DNA of 64,000 nt. It comes from Jejuia pallidilutea (GTDB taxonomy: Bacteria; Bacteroidota; Bacteroidia; Flavobacteriales; Flavobacteriaceae). The position numbers and the translations under genes are program-made. The stretch is taken from assembly GCF_002973595.1 (NCBI RefSeq), contig NZ_PVEO01000001.1, positions 558,001-622,000 on the forward strand, in the 5' to 3' direction. This document shows, one piece after another, positions 7,555-16,568 of this stretch; the stretch's first letter is position 1; every line of letters begins with the position of its first letter. The notes under the pieces are model-generated. The model was not told the origin of the DNA. It was given only the letters and a program-made list of their open reading frames with translations, and did no database searches.

Positions 7555-10500
7555 ATGAAAGGATCAAGAAGAGACATTATTCAGTTTATAAATTTACAGC
7601 TAGCAGCAATTGGGCAGCCTGTTTTTAAGGACAAACCAGATAGCAAGGAAAAATTTTGCGACCCTGAGTTCGAAAAAACTACACGTCCGCTAATAATGAG
7701 TCTTAGAGAAAAATCAAGACTCTTAGCAGACCATCTGTCGCCTGCAGACTCTAGAATACAAGCTTTTATAGATGATTATTTAAAAGATGTATCGGTAGAT
7801 AAATCTTATAAACTACCAAATAATACATTAATATTATCTAAAAAAGGGCAAGCAAGAGAGTTAAGCTTACCTCCCGATGGCGATTCTTTTGAAAGTGATT
7901 TAGTAAATTCTAAAAGATTAAAACAAGGAATTTTAAACAATCCTTTACACGATAAAAGAACAACCAAAGGCACCTTCCACATCGTTGAAGGACCTCTACC
8001 AGTGCCTTTAGACAAAAAAGAAGTACCAAGAGTAGTGTTGGCTCACTTTTTAAATGCGGCATTTAAACCTACAGATGCATTAAACACACTTCCGTTCACA
8101 TCAAACCAAGAGGAAAAAGCTAAAACAATGGTGTCTATGCTTTTAAGACCTACGGTTTGTCCTGAAGTTAAGGGTATTGCTTCAAAAAAATCTTTAGAAG
8201 TGCGCTTTTATGCTCCTGGTTCTTTAGTAAGTAACCTAGACTTTGTTGAAAATATTTTTGGTAATGCGGGCAATCCTAATTTAGCTCATAACGATGCTGC
8301 CTTAGATCCAGAACATTGGACAGGGCACACAGGTTGTATTATTCTTGCGCCACAATTATTAACTCTTAAAAAGAAAGACGTAGGGCTACCACATTATGAT
8401 GATGCCACAGAACGCCAACGTAAAGACGGTATGTGCTGGAAAGACGAAAACGAACTTTACAACGATGGCGGCGCATTTAAAATTACTTGTAGGGACGACA
8501 GAGGTGTTGTTGTTACCTTAATAGCCGATAACTATTATGGTTACTCTAAAAAAGAGATTAAAACGCAAATTAGTTATTCAGCTAACTTATATGGCGTATT
8601 AGAAGAAGAACACGCTGGAGGCGCCATAGCCTATGCGCGAAGAGTAATGGGAGATACCGTAAACTGTACTGATTATAAAGAGTATTACGGACTAGACCAT
8701 ACCTTTGAGGATGTAAAAAATCTATTGGGAGATAGAATTGAGGTGCAACCAGAAAATTATGCCGTTGATAAAAAATATCCTAACATAGTTTACATACCAG
8801 AATCGTCTTATTTCAACACCAATACAAACAGTATTTCATGGACCTACAAAGGCAAAGAACAAAAATTAAAGTTATCGCCTTTTAAAACTTATATACACCC
8901 TTCTGGAAATAAACTAAGATTAGAAAAACACACGTCCATTAATTTGTGGCGCATAGTGGAGACCTATCCAGAGGGCGTATTTTGCCATAAGCCTTGTACT
9001 GTTTCCGGAGGAGGTAAGTCTGAGATTTCTAAATCTATGCAAAATGCTATTACTTATAGCAGGTTTAATATTCATAATATTGAAGAAGATTTTAAAAAGG
9101 CCGATGAAGTTATTGAGTTTGATTACTCTACCAGATGGAGGGATAAAGATCCTAACAGGCCTAAATCTAGATCGTTCTTAAGTGAAAAAAGAACTTTAGG
9201 TTCTGTTGTAAAACTGTTAACGCCTTCCGAAGAAAACTCCGATGAGTTTAACGAATGGCTAGAGAATATACCTGTGCACGTACGCTCATTAGTATTGTTC
9301 GTAAAACGTTTATTTAGACAAGCCCATGGTGCTAACCTTAACTGGAAAGACATGATGTCTGTAGAAATTATAAATGGTGTTAAAGGCACGTCTTTAATCT
9401 ACAACAATACGCCAGTAGTGGGTAGCTATGTTCGCATAGGTTTTAACCAACAAGGTAATTGGATGTTAAATAAATTACGTTCAGATTTTTCTGCATGCGA
9501 AAAAATTCAAACTGAAGATGATATTTCAGCCTCTATAACACTTCCAAGAAATCAGTTTAAAGATTTAAACCCAGAATATCCCAATAAAAGCGTAAAGGTT
9601 TTAACAAACTGTGAAGCACATTTATTCCAAAGACCAGATGAGGCCATTGTTAGAGGGTATGATAAAGGAGCGGAATTAGATATTATTTCAGATGGTAGAT
9701 TTTTAACGAATTACGAAAAGTTAACGAAAAAAGACGCCATCGAGATTTATGAAGACACTATTAATTTTGATAAGTATACAGAACCTGTTAAAACCTTCAT
9801 TGAAGAAATAATAAACAACGATGATGAAGACATACAATTTGTACTGCCCTCTCACCCAAGAATTATTGAAGATGGTTTACCAACCAAAAACCCTCGTTAC
9901 TTAGAACCCAATAGGTTTTATAACGAAACAGAGGCTACTTATATCTCTGATATGGGTGTGCGCTTAAAAAGAAAAATTAAGTTAGAAGACCCAGTAATTC
10001 ATGTTGTTAATGCTGTTTTACCAGGTAGAAGAAACAACCCAGTAGATAAAAAAGCTGGTATTAGACCACTAGCGGTTTACAACCCTATACACTACCAAGA
10101 AACACCTGAATTATTTATGGATTTTATTTGTAGTTTAACAGGTAAATCACCATCTACTACAGGAGCAGGATCTGAAGGCGCTTTAACAAAAGCACCATTT
10201 AACATGCTAACACCTACAACAGATTTAAACAATGCTTTATTATCGCATATTTTAACAGAGTCTAACGGTTTTAGTACGGCAGCAGGATACATTGGTGCAG
10301 AAAACAAGATAGACCACGATGTAAGCTTATTAATTCCAGAGATTTGGGCTAGAATGGCTCCAGAAGATAGAGACCCTAACAACTTAATTACCAATGGTTC
10401 TTTAGAAAAACTTGAGGATTTTGATTTTAACGGTAAAAAAATATTAGCCAGCAGATTAGGCTACAGAATTACCAAAACTTTCGCGCTATTATGTTTAAAC

Positions 10501-11007
10501 AGATTGTTTGACGAACCTACAGCTGTGTTTAGCGAAAGAATGCTTAAACCAGAACTTCAAGGAATGGAAGATTATGTTGATGGTATTAACAACATCGTTG
10601 AAGCACAACAAAAAGTTGCCTTAAACTATTTTGAGGATGGAAGTGTAGAAGCTGCAATTCCTCCATTAAAAATCTTACTTCACATTATGGCTTACGGACA
10701 TTATGAAGGCAAAGATATAAGCCACCCAGAGCTACGCGAATATTTTAATAGAGATTATGTTTTAAATAGCGATTGGTATAAAGAAAGACTAGTGCTAAAA
10801 CAACAAAAAGATATTAAGTATTACGGTTCTCAGATTGATTATCTAGAAGCATTTATAGCTAACCCTAATAATGATGTTTTAGTTGAAGAAATGAATATAG
10901 AACAACGCTTAAAAACTGTTAAAGAGTTATATAATACTGTAAAATCTGAAGATTACCTAAATAGTTTGGTAGGCACCATAGGAGCAGATCCTTTGTATAA
11001 AAATTAA
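7555..11007 (+). CDS. Large protein, candidate PPi-type phosphoenolpyruvate carboxykinase
   Basis: 1150 residues, soluble, no signal or membrane segment. I think it belongs to the diphosphate-type PEP carboxykinases (EC 4.1.1.38), described in Entamoeba and Propionibacterium, which interconvert oxaloacetate plus PPi with PEP, CO2 and phosphate. Support: family length (about 1140-1150 residues), a glycine-rich kinase loop SGGGKSEISKS (Gly485-Lys488-Ser489), and conserved-looking blocks TFHIVEGPLPVPLDKKEVP (near 142) and LTGKSPSTTGAGSEGALTKA (near 862). It is not related at motif level to the ATP-type enzyme at 31563-33158. Its own -7 box and a terminator suggest a single-gene unit. This is family memory, not a search; otherwise it is a conserved hypothetical. 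Confidence 0.6.
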   Translation: MKGSRRDIIQFINLQLAAIGQPVFKDKPDSKEKFCDPEFEKTTRPLIMSLREKSRLLADHLSPADSRIQAFIDDYLKDVSVDKSYKLPNNTLILSKKGQARELSLPPDGDSFESDLVNSKRLKQGILNNPLHDKRTTKGTFHIVEGPLPVPLDKKEVPRVVLAHFLNAAFKPTDALNTLPFTSNQEEKAKTMVSMLLRPTVCPEVKGIASKKSLEVRFYAPGSLVSNLDFVENIFGNAGNPNLAHNDAALDPEHWTGHTGCIILAPQLLTLKKKDVGLPHYDDATERQRKDGMCWKDENELYNDGGAFKITCRDDRGVVVTLIADNYYGYSKKEIKTQISYSANLYGVLEEEHAGGAIAYARRVMGDTVNCTDYKEYYGLDHTFEDVKNLLGDRIEVQPENYAVDKKYPNIVYIPESSYFNTNTNSISWTYKGKEQKLKLSPFKTYIHPSGNKLRLEKHTSINLWRIVETYPEGVFCHKPCTVSGGGKSEISKSMQNAITYSRFNIHNIEEDFKKADEVIEFDYSTRWRDKDPNRPKSRSFLSEKRTLGSVVKLLTPSEENSDEFNEWLENIPVHVRSLVLFVKRLFRQAHGANLNWKDMMSVEIINGVKGTSLIYNNTPVVGSYVRIGFNQQGNWMLNKLRSDFSACEKIQTEDDISASITLPRNQFKDLNPEYPNKSVKVLTNCEAHLFQRPDEAIVRGYDKGAELDIISDGRFLTNYEKLTKKDAIEIYEDTINFDKYTEPVKTFIEEIINNDDEDIQFVLPSHPRIIEDGLPTKNPRYLEPNRFYNETEATYISDMGVRLKRKIKLEDPVIHVVNAVLPGRRNNPVDKKAGIRPLAVYNPIHYQETPELFMDFICSLTGKSPSTTGAGSEGALTKAPFNMLTPTTDLNNALLSHILTESNGFSTAAGYIGAENKIDHDVSLLIPEIWARMAPEDRDPNNLITNGSLEKLEDFDFNGKKILASRLGYRITKTFALLCLNRLFDEPTAVFSERMLKPELQGMEDYVDGINNIVEAQQKVALNYFEDGSVEAAIPPLKILLHIMAYGHYEGKDISHPELREYFNRDYVLNSDWYKERLVLKQQKDIKYYGSQIDYLEAFIANPNNDVLVEEMNIEQRLKTVKELYNTVKSEDYLNSLVGTIGADPLYKN

Positions 11008-11050
11008 AAGTTTATAGTTTTTTTTGATAGATAGTTTTTAGTTAATTTTG

Positions 11051-11082
11051 ATAAAATCTGGGTGTTCGCATCCAGATTTTAT
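11051..11082 (+). terminator. Terminator after the 1150-residue gene
   Basis: Perfect 11-base arms (ATAAAATCTGG 11051-11061; CCAGATTTTAT 11072-11082) with a 10-base loop, 43 bases past the stop. The T-tract is short, so its strength is uncertain. Confidence 0.7.
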
Positions 11083-11117
11083 TGTTTAATAGCAAAACCG
11101 TATCTTTAAAATAAAAA

Positions 11118-11885
11118 ATGAAACTGAAATATGCATTGCTATTTTTTAGCTTGGGCTATTTTCTTTTTATTGGTTGTTCTTCAAATGCTGAAATATATGT
11201 TGACGAAGAAACCCAAAAAGAAATTATAGACGATACCGAATTTAGTAACGATACAGTACAAAATACAATCCAAAAAAATTTAAAAATTCTTGCTCTTGGC
11301 GATAGCTACACTATAGGCGAAAGTGTATGTAATAGCTGTAAGTTTCCAGAACAATTAAAAGACAGTATTATTGAAAAAGTTAAGGATTGGAATGTTAGTC
11401 TTAAAGTAATAGCCAGAACAGGCTGGACAACAGGTGCTTTAATAAGTGCGATTAATAATGAAACACTATCTGAGGATTACGATCTTGTTACCCTTTTAAT
11501 TGGTGTAAATAACCAATATCAAGGTGCCCCTTTTGAGATATTTGAAAAAGAATTTCCAGAATTGGTAATTAAAGCGAATAAATTAGCCCAAGCGAAAAAA
11601 AGTAATGTTATTATTATTTCTATTCCAGATTATGCGTTTACGCCTTTTGGCAACGGAAACCCAAGCATTACAGAAGACATCAATACTTATAATTCCTATA
11701 TTGAAAATTATTGTAACGCTTACAACATTACCTATGTGTACATTACCGACATTACAAGAAAAGGTTTAGACAATCCAAACTTAGTAGCTAGCGATGGTTT
11801 ACATCCTTCAGAATTTGCATACACACAATTTGTAAGTAGAATTTTGCCCCATGCACTAGAAAAAATAGGCTATACTAGCCAGTAA
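11118..11885 (+). CDS. SGNH/GDSL-family hydrolase, lipoprotein
   Basis: 255 residues with a lipobox (LFIGC, Cys20). It shows the SGNH blocks: block I ILALGDSYTIGES with nucleophile Ser63, block III LIGVNNQYQ with the Asn, and block V SDGLHPSEFAY with the Asp-x-x-His dyad near the C-terminus. Such enzymes are esterases or acyl hydrolases of carbohydrates or lipids; the substrate cannot be told. The first 55 residues after the Cys are a low-complexity acidic linker. It is followed 29 bases later by the metallophosphoesterase on the same strand, so they may share a transcript. Confidence 0.88.
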   Translation: MKLKYALLFFSLGYFLFIGCSSNAEIYVDEETQKEIIDDTEFSNDTVQNTIQKNLKILALGDSYTIGESVCNSCKFPEQLKDSIIEKVKDWNVSLKVIARTGWTTGALISAINNETLSEDYDLVTLLIGVNNQYQGAPFEIFEKEFPELVIKANKLAQAKKSNVIIISIPDYAFTPFGNGNPSITEDINTYNSYIENYCNAYNITYVYITDITRKGLDNPNLVASDGLHPSEFAYTQFVSRILPHALEKIGYTSQ

Positions 11886-11914
11886 TTTAGTTATATTAGC
11901 CTAAAGTATTTTGC

Positions 11915-12814
11915 ATGTTTTCTTCTAAAAAACGCTTAGACAACGCTTACAAAAACGCAAAAGTAATCGATTTTGATGACGAAAGTAAGTTTATACTCTT
12001 TAGCGACTGCCACCGTGGCGATAATAGTTTTGCTGATGATTTTGCTAACAACCGCAATATTTATTTTCACGCCTTAAAACATTATTATGCCGAAGGGTTT
12101 CAGTATTGTGAATTGGGAGATGGCGACGAACTATGGGAAAACCTATCTTTCGAGTCTATTTTAAATGCGCATAAAAATGTGTATATGCTCATGAAATTGT
12201 TTCATGAACAAAAGCGTTTACATCTCATTTGGGGCAATCATGATATGGTATACCGCAATCCAGAATACGTAAAAAAACATTTATCTACCTATTTCGATCC
12301 AAAAGTTGGTGAAGAAGTAGAGCTCTTTGGGAACATAAAATATCATGAAGGCATTGTTTTAAAGCATTGCTCAACAGCACAAGAACTATTTTTAACCCAC
12401 GGTCATCAAGCCGATTGGTGGAATTTCCTATTTTGGAAATGGAGTAGGTTTTTAGTGAGAATTCTTTGGAAACCCCTAAACGTTATGGGAATTGCAGACC
12501 CTACTAGTCCTGCAAAAAACTATAAAGAACTCATAAAAGTTGAACGTCGCACCAAAAAATGGATTATTCAAAACAATAATTTATTAACTATTGTTGGGCA
12601 TACCCATCGCCCACGTTTTCCAGAACCTGGAGACATTGCTTTCTTTAATGATGGAAGTTGTGTTCATCCCCGCAGTATTACAGGTATTGAAATTGAGAAT
12701 GGAGAAATTTCTTTAATTAAGTGGCAAATAGCAACAAGAGATGATGGCACATTACAAATTGTTAGAGTACTCCTAGAGGGCCCTAGAAAACTAGACGATT
12801 ATAAAACAAACTAA
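11915..12814 (+). CDS. Calcineurin-like metallophosphoesterase
   Basis: 299 residues with the full set of calcineurin-type metal-binding motifs: SDCHRGDNSFADDF (D-x-H variant), GDGDELWE (GD), WGNHDMVY (GNHD), LTHGHQADWW (GH) and IVGHTHRPRFP (GHxH). Expected to hydrolyse phosphomonoesters or diesters using two metal ions. Some members of this family cleave UDP-sugars (LpxH-like), but I see nothing specific enough to assign that. No signal peptide. Located between the SGNH lipoprotein (29-base gap) and the DUF1853 gene (24-base gap), all on the same strand. Confidence 0.88.
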   Translation: MFSSKKRLDNAYKNAKVIDFDDESKFILFSDCHRGDNSFADDFANNRNIYFHALKHYYAEGFQYCELGDGDELWENLSFESILNAHKNVYMLMKLFHEQKRLHLIWGNHDMVYRNPEYVKKHLSTYFDPKVGEEVELFGNIKYHEGIVLKHCSTAQELFLTHGHQADWWNFLFWKWSRFLVRILWKPLNVMGIADPTSPAKNYKELIKVERRTKKWIIQNNNLLTIVGHTHRPRFPEPGDIAFFNDGSCVHPRSITGIEIENGEISLIKWQIATRDDGTLQIVRVLLEGPRKLDDYKTN

Positions 12815-12838
12815 AAAAAAATTCCTACTGTTAATGGA

Positions 12839-13645
12839 ATGAAAAATATACTGCAAAAACGATACGAAGGCTTTTTAAACACACCTTGTTTATGGCATAA
12901 CACTTCTTCAGTATTAAACTTAAAGCAGTTTACAATTGCATCTAAGCCCCACACCATAGATATTTTGTTTGAACCTAACTTACGATTAGGAAAATATGTA
13001 GAGCGTTTAGTTGCTTTTGAACTTAGTTTACATAATAATATTTCGGTTTTAGCAGAAAATATTCAAATTCAAAAAGACAAAACTACTTTAGGGGAGTTAG
13101 ATTGTTTGCTTTTAAAGAACAAGCAACCCATACATTTAGAAATCATATATAAGTTCTATTTATACGATGATTCTGTAGGAACTTCTGAAATTGAACACTT
13201 TATTGGTCCAAACCGGAGAGATGCCTTAACAGATAAACTTACTAAACTTAAAGAAAAACAACTCCCACTGCTCTACGCTAATGCTAGCAAACCCTATTTG
13301 GAAAGGTTAAACCTAAATTGTAAAACTATAGAACAGCAGGTATATTTTAAAGCACAACTGTTTGTTCCTTTTTCTAAGCAAAACATAGAACTTAAAACAC
13401 TAAATAGTAATTGTATTGTTGGATTTTATATCAACCTAAACAATCTACATAAATTTACCAATTGTAAGTTTTACATACCCTGTAAAAAAGACTGGTTACT
13501 ACAACCACATACCAACGTAAATTGGTTAGATTTTTACACATTTAAAAAAATTGCACGAGATGACCTGGAACAGAAATTTTCTACCTTATGCTGGATAAAA
13601 TATAATAATGGCGAATTAAAAAAAGTGTTTTTGGTTTGGTGGTAA
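12839..13645 (+). CDS. DUF1853 family protein
   Basis: 268 residues. The segment LGELDCLLLKNKQPIHLEII followed by YKFYLYD is the hallmark of DUF1853, a family of unknown function. The pattern acidic-x-Asp ... Glu-x-x-x-Lys resembles the active-site layout of PD-(D/E)XK nuclease folds, but that is inference. The N-terminal LNTPCLWHN and LRLGKYVERLVAFEL also fit. No signal peptide. It closes the run of three same-strand genes; the 208 bases after it (13646-13853) hold nothing I can name. Confidence 0.75.
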   Translation: MKNILQKRYEGFLNTPCLWHNTSSVLNLKQFTIASKPHTIDILFEPNLRLGKYVERLVAFELSLHNNISVLAENIQIQKDKTTLGELDCLLLKNKQPIHLEIIYKFYLYDDSVGTSEIEHFIGPNRRDALTDKLTKLKEKQLPLLYANASKPYLERLNLNCKTIEQQVYFKAQLFVPFSKQNIELKTLNSNCIVGFYINLNNLHKFTNCKFYIPCKKDWLLQPHTNVNWLDFYTFKKIARDDLEQKFSTLCWIKYNNGELKKVFLVWW

Positions 13646-13853
13646 TTTGGCAGGGTATTCGCAGCAAATATTAAAATAGTAATCTATTTAAAACTTAATA
13701 AATACAAATACTACTTGAACCAAGTAATTTTGTTTGGAGGAGAGATGTATTACCTCGTTTGCTGCATCATTTTAAGTAATAATACTTGGTGTAGTAATAC
13801 AATTTAATAGCACTATGATATAAGCTTAACCAACAAGGTTAAACAAAACATTA

Positions 13854-14192
13854 TTATACGGTATAAACCTCAAAATCTACTTTAACCTTATTAATACCTA
13901 GTTTAATTAATGAAATGGAAAGTTCCATGTCGCCTACATTTAAATAACTCTCGCTTGTTCCTATTATTTCGCCTGTATTGTTGTTTTTAAAAACAAAATA
14001 ATAGCTGCCACATTGTGCTTTTAGTCTTTTGTAGTTTTTGTCTACTCGGGCGTGTGTTCTAAAAAAATCGACTTTTTCCAGACATTTATATTTAGTAATA
14101 AAAGGTTCGCTGTAAAAAACAACTTGATCTTTCGGTTTTAGATAAAACCTGTAATTATCAAATCTGTCCTTAAAAATTTTTAAAAGTGCCAT
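13854..14192 (-). CDS. Small protein with a DUF1508 (YegP-like) segment
   Basis: 112 residues, basic, no signal. Residues 60-80 (GSYYFVFKNNNTGEIIGTSE) match the DUF1508/YegP repeat, in which a beta-hairpin carries 'F.LK..NG.vI..SE.Y'. The family's function is unknown; YegP-type proteins have two such repeats and this one has one clear copy. The preceding RTHARVDKNYKRLKAQ is similar to related Bacteroidota proteins as I remember them. It is separated from the ferredoxin gene by 58 bases on the same strand. Confidence 0.6.
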   Translation of the reverse strand: MALLKIFKDRFDNYRFYLKPKDQVVFYSEPFITKYKCLEKVDFFRTHARVDKNYKRLKAQCGSYYFVFKNNNTGEIIGTSESYLNVGDMELSISLIKLGINKVKVDFEVYTV

Positions 14193-14250
14193 TAATCCTA
14201 GTATGATTAATTATTAGACACTCAACTAGCGGCCGCGTCACATTAAAAAC

Positions 14251-14583
14251 CTAACTTTCTGGAGCCAACTCTACTTCTAGCCCTTCCATGTCTGGTGTCA
14301 TTTGTATTTGGCAGCCTAAACGGCTATTATCTTTTACATAAAACGCTTCAGATAACATGGCCTCTTCATCGTCACTCATTTCTGGCAACTCCGTATTACT
14401 TAATACGTAGCATTGGCAAGAGGCACACATAGCCATACCGCCACAAACACCAATTGTACCCTCGGGGGCAAGTTCGTAAGAGCGCACAACTTCCATTAAA
14501 TTCATTGCCATATCGGTTGGTGCTACTATATCGTGGGTTATACCGTCTCTATCTGTTATCTTTATATTTATATCTTGACTCAT
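14251..14583 (-). CDS. 2Fe-2S ferredoxin, adrenodoxin type
   Basis: 110-residue electron carrier. Cluster ligands follow the plant/adrenodoxin pattern C-x5-C-x2-C with a distant fourth: Cys47, Cys53, Cys56 in CGGMAMCASC and Cys91 in RLGCQI. The acidic patch MSDDEEAMLSEAF is typical of adrenodoxin-like ferredoxins that work with the ISC assembly system or P450s. It lies next to NifU-like and Mrp genes on the same strand, which points to iron-sulfur cluster biogenesis. It has its own -7 box, so it is probably a separate transcript. Confidence 0.93.
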   Translation of the reverse strand: MSQDINIKITDRDGITHDIVAPTDMAMNLMEVVRSYELAPEGTIGVCGGMAMCASCQCYVLSNTELPEMSDDEEAMLSEAFYVKDNSRLGCQIQMTPDMEGLEVELAPES

Positions 14584-14625
14584 CGTGAAATTATAATTAC
14601 GCTAATAGCTATACATTTTGCTTGC

Positions 14626-14633
14626 CAAAAGTA
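14626..14633 (-). promoter_or_regulatory. -7 promoter box of the ferredoxin gene
   Basis: TACTTTTG on the minus strand fits TAnnTTTG, 42 bases before the ATG at 14583. No clear -33 element. Confidence 0.5.
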
Positions 14634-14697
14634 TTATTTATTCTGGTATTTATCTAAGAAAAATGTAATGAATGAGGGGTTTTAAATTGTAGAAATC

Positions 14698-14940
14698 TTA
14701 AATTTCTATATTTATGACTTGCTCTATTTGAGGTGCGTATTTTTTTATGGTCATTTCAACACCAGATTTTAACGTCATTTGGTTAACGCTACATCCAACA
14801 CAAGCGCCTTGTAACTGCACTTTTACCAACTTATCATCTTCTATAGACAATAATGATATGTCGCCGCCATCGCTTTGTAAAAAAGGACGTATTTCATCTA
14901 AGGCCTTTTCAACGTTTGATTTAATTTCTTCGCTGGTCAT
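14698..14940 (-). CDS. NifU-like C-terminal domain protein
   Basis: 80-residue stand-alone NifU/NfuA scaffold domain. The cluster-binding CxxC is Cys47-Val-Gly-Cys50 in GACVGCSVNQMTLKSGVE, and the N-terminal helix ends in PFLQSDGGDISL, both diagnostic. It would carry a 4Fe-4S cluster bridged between two monomers and pass it to client proteins. Located 3 bases after the Mrp stop, so the two are translated from one mRNA. Mrp here lacks its own CxxC, which makes the pairing functionally suggestive. Confidence 0.95.
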   Translation of the reverse strand: MTSEEIKSNVEKALDEIRPFLQSDGGDISLLSIEDDKLVKVQLQGACVGCSVNQMTLKSGVEMTIKKYAPQIEQVINIEI

Positions 14941-14943
14941 ATT

Positions 14944-16080
14944 CTATTTTTTTACAGCTGAACATCCAGCCATAGTGGTAATTTTAATTGCTTCAGTAGG
15001 TGGCAAGTTCTCGTTTCGCCTTACAACTTCTTGCACAACATTTTGTGTTAGTGTCTCAAAAGCCTTTTCTAAAGGCGTTGCTGTTTGCAATGCTGCAGGA
15101 CGGCCAACATCGCCTGCTTCCCTGATGCTTTGTACTAGTGGAATTTCTCCCAAAAATGATACATCTAAATCTTTAGCGAGATGTTTTGCTCCCTTTTCCC
15201 CAAAAATATAATACTTATTATCGGGTAATTCGGCTGGTGTAAAGTACGCCATATTTTCAATAATTCCTAAAACAGGTACGCTAATACTATCTTGTTGAAA
15301 CATCGCTACACCTTTTTTAGCATCAGCCAATGCTACATTTTGCGGTGTACTAACCACAACCGCACCTGTAATTGGCAACGACTGCATGATACTTAAATGA
15401 ATATCGCCGGTTCCTGGAGGCAAATCCAACAGTAAGAAATCGAGTTCACCCCAGTGCGCATCAAAAATCATTTGGTTCAAAGCCTTAGCCGCCATTGGCC
15501 CACGCCACACCACAGCTTGGTTGGGCTGCGTAAAAAAGCCAATAGACAATACTTTTACGCCATAATTCTCAACAGGTTTCATTTTAGATTTCCCTTCAAC
15601 ATTTACAGCTAAAGGTTTTTCAGCCTCAACGTCAAACATAATAGGAATTGAAGGCCCGTAAATATCGGCATCTAAAACACCAACTTTAAAGCCCATTTTA
15701 GATAAAGACACTGCTAAATTTGCCGTAACTGTAGATTTACCAACCCCACCTTTACCAGATGCTACGGCAACAATATTTTGTATGCCAGGAATTGGTTTCC
15801 CTTTTATAAGATTAGGTTTTGGTTTTTCGGGCGCTTCTACCTTAACATTTACTGTAATTTTTGCTTTTTTGTATACTTTCTCGTGAATGGTTTTAAGAAT
15901 GTCTACCTCTGTACGCTTTTTTGCCTGTAAACTGGGGTTCTTTATTGTAATATCTACAATAACCTCATCGGCAAATGTTACCACATTTTTTACGGCGCCG
16001 CTTTCTACCATATTTTGTCCTTCTCCAGGAACAGTAATGGTTTCTAATGCTTTTAGTATGTCTTTTTTATCTAGCTTCAT
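14944..16080 (-). CDS. mrp: Mrp/NBP35-family ATP-binding iron-sulfur carrier
   Basis: 378 residues. Residues 1-85 are a MIP18/DUF59 domain (DILKALETITVPGEGQNMVE). Residues 100-350 are the SIMIBI-class P-loop ATPase with deviant Walker A GKGGVGKST (109-117) and Walker B LLLDLPPGTGD. Family members transfer Fe-S clusters to apoproteins. The usual CxxC between the second conserved Met-Tyr-Phe and Phe-Gly is absent: the segment reads ENMAYFTPAELPDNKYYIFG. The only cysteine near the C-terminus is in AGCSAVKK. Followed by the NifU-like gene. Confidence 0.93.
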   Translation of the reverse strand: MKLDKKDILKALETITVPGEGQNMVESGAVKNVVTFADEVIVDITIKNPSLQAKKRTEVDILKTIHEKVYKKAKITVNVKVEAPEKPKPNLIKGKPIPGIQNIVAVASGKGGVGKSTVTANLAVSLSKMGFKVGVLDADIYGPSIPIMFDVEAEKPLAVNVEGKSKMKPVENYGVKVLSIGFFTQPNQAVVWRGPMAAKALNQMIFDAHWGELDFLLLDLPPGTGDIHLSIMQSLPITGAVVVSTPQNVALADAKKGVAMFQQDSISVPVLGIIENMAYFTPAELPDNKYYIFGEKGAKHLAKDLDVSFLGEIPLVQSIREAGDVGRPAALQTATPLEKAFETLTQNVVQEVVRRNENLPPTEAIKITTMAGCSAVKK

Positions 16081-16107
16081 TTCTTTTATTAAGAATCATT
16101 CTAAGTG

Positions 16108-16115
16108 CAAAGATA
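16108..16115 (-). promoter_or_regulatory. -7 promoter box of mrp-nifU
   Basis: TATCTTTG on the minus strand fits TAnnTTTG, 27 bases before the mrp ATG. No -33 TTG seen. Confidence 0.55.
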
Positions 16116-16236
16116 GGCAATAATGCTAGAAGACAGATAGCCGAAGCTAGAAGATTTATTGATTAGCTTATTGGGTTTGGTTATGGAGATTTTGGATATG
16201 TTATTATTTGTAAATTTTATAAAAATTAGGAAGTAA

Positions 16237-16566
16237 TTACAATGCCTTACTCGGATCCCAAAACACCTCACTAAAATTTTGAATTTGGTTATCTACTACC
16301 TTAACGCCTTCACTTTCCAAAAGCTGTTGCATAAGGTTTGTACCATCAAAATGATGTTTCCCCGTTAACAAACCCTTTCTATTTACCACGCGGTGCGCAG
16401 GCACATCCTTTCCACCAGAGCCATTCATAGCATAACCTACCATTCTAGCGCTTCTTGCTGCACCTAAGTATTTTGCAATAGCACCATAGCTTGTTACACG
16501 GCCGTAAGGAATTAATCGGGCAACATCATAAACTTTATCAAAAAAGGTTAAGGATTCTGGAGTCAT
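16237..16566 (-). CDS. Alkyltransferase-like protein (MGMT family without the acceptor cysteine)
   Basis: 109 residues covering the C-terminal DNA-binding domain of O6-alkylguanine-DNA alkyltransferase, with helix-turn-helix (LIPYGRVTSYGAIAKYLG) and arginine finger (AARSARMVGYAM). The active-site PCHRV is PAHRV, with Ala57 in place of the alkyl-accepting Cys. It therefore cannot repair alkyl groups by transfer. ATL proteins bind O6-alkylguanine and direct it to nucleotide excision repair. Two bases separate it from the LysE gene, and three separate that from trmB, so the three form an operon. Confidence 0.9.
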   Translation of the reverse strand: MTPESLTFFDKVYDVARLIPYGRVTSYGAIAKYLGAARSARMVGYAMNGSGGKDVPAHRVVNRKGLLTGKHHFDGTNLMQQLLESEGVKVVDNQIQNFSEVFWDPSKAL

Positions 16567-16568
16567 GT

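Noticed and set aside
14229-14236. GCGGCCGC (NotI-type site) at 14229-14236 and again in 49122-49129
   Set aside because: The second lies inside a coding run of alanines; I see no cloning scar or vector sequence.
16125-16153. Direct repeat GCTAGAAG at 16125 and 16146
   Set aside because: Too short and in AG-rich intergenic DNA; no associated structure.
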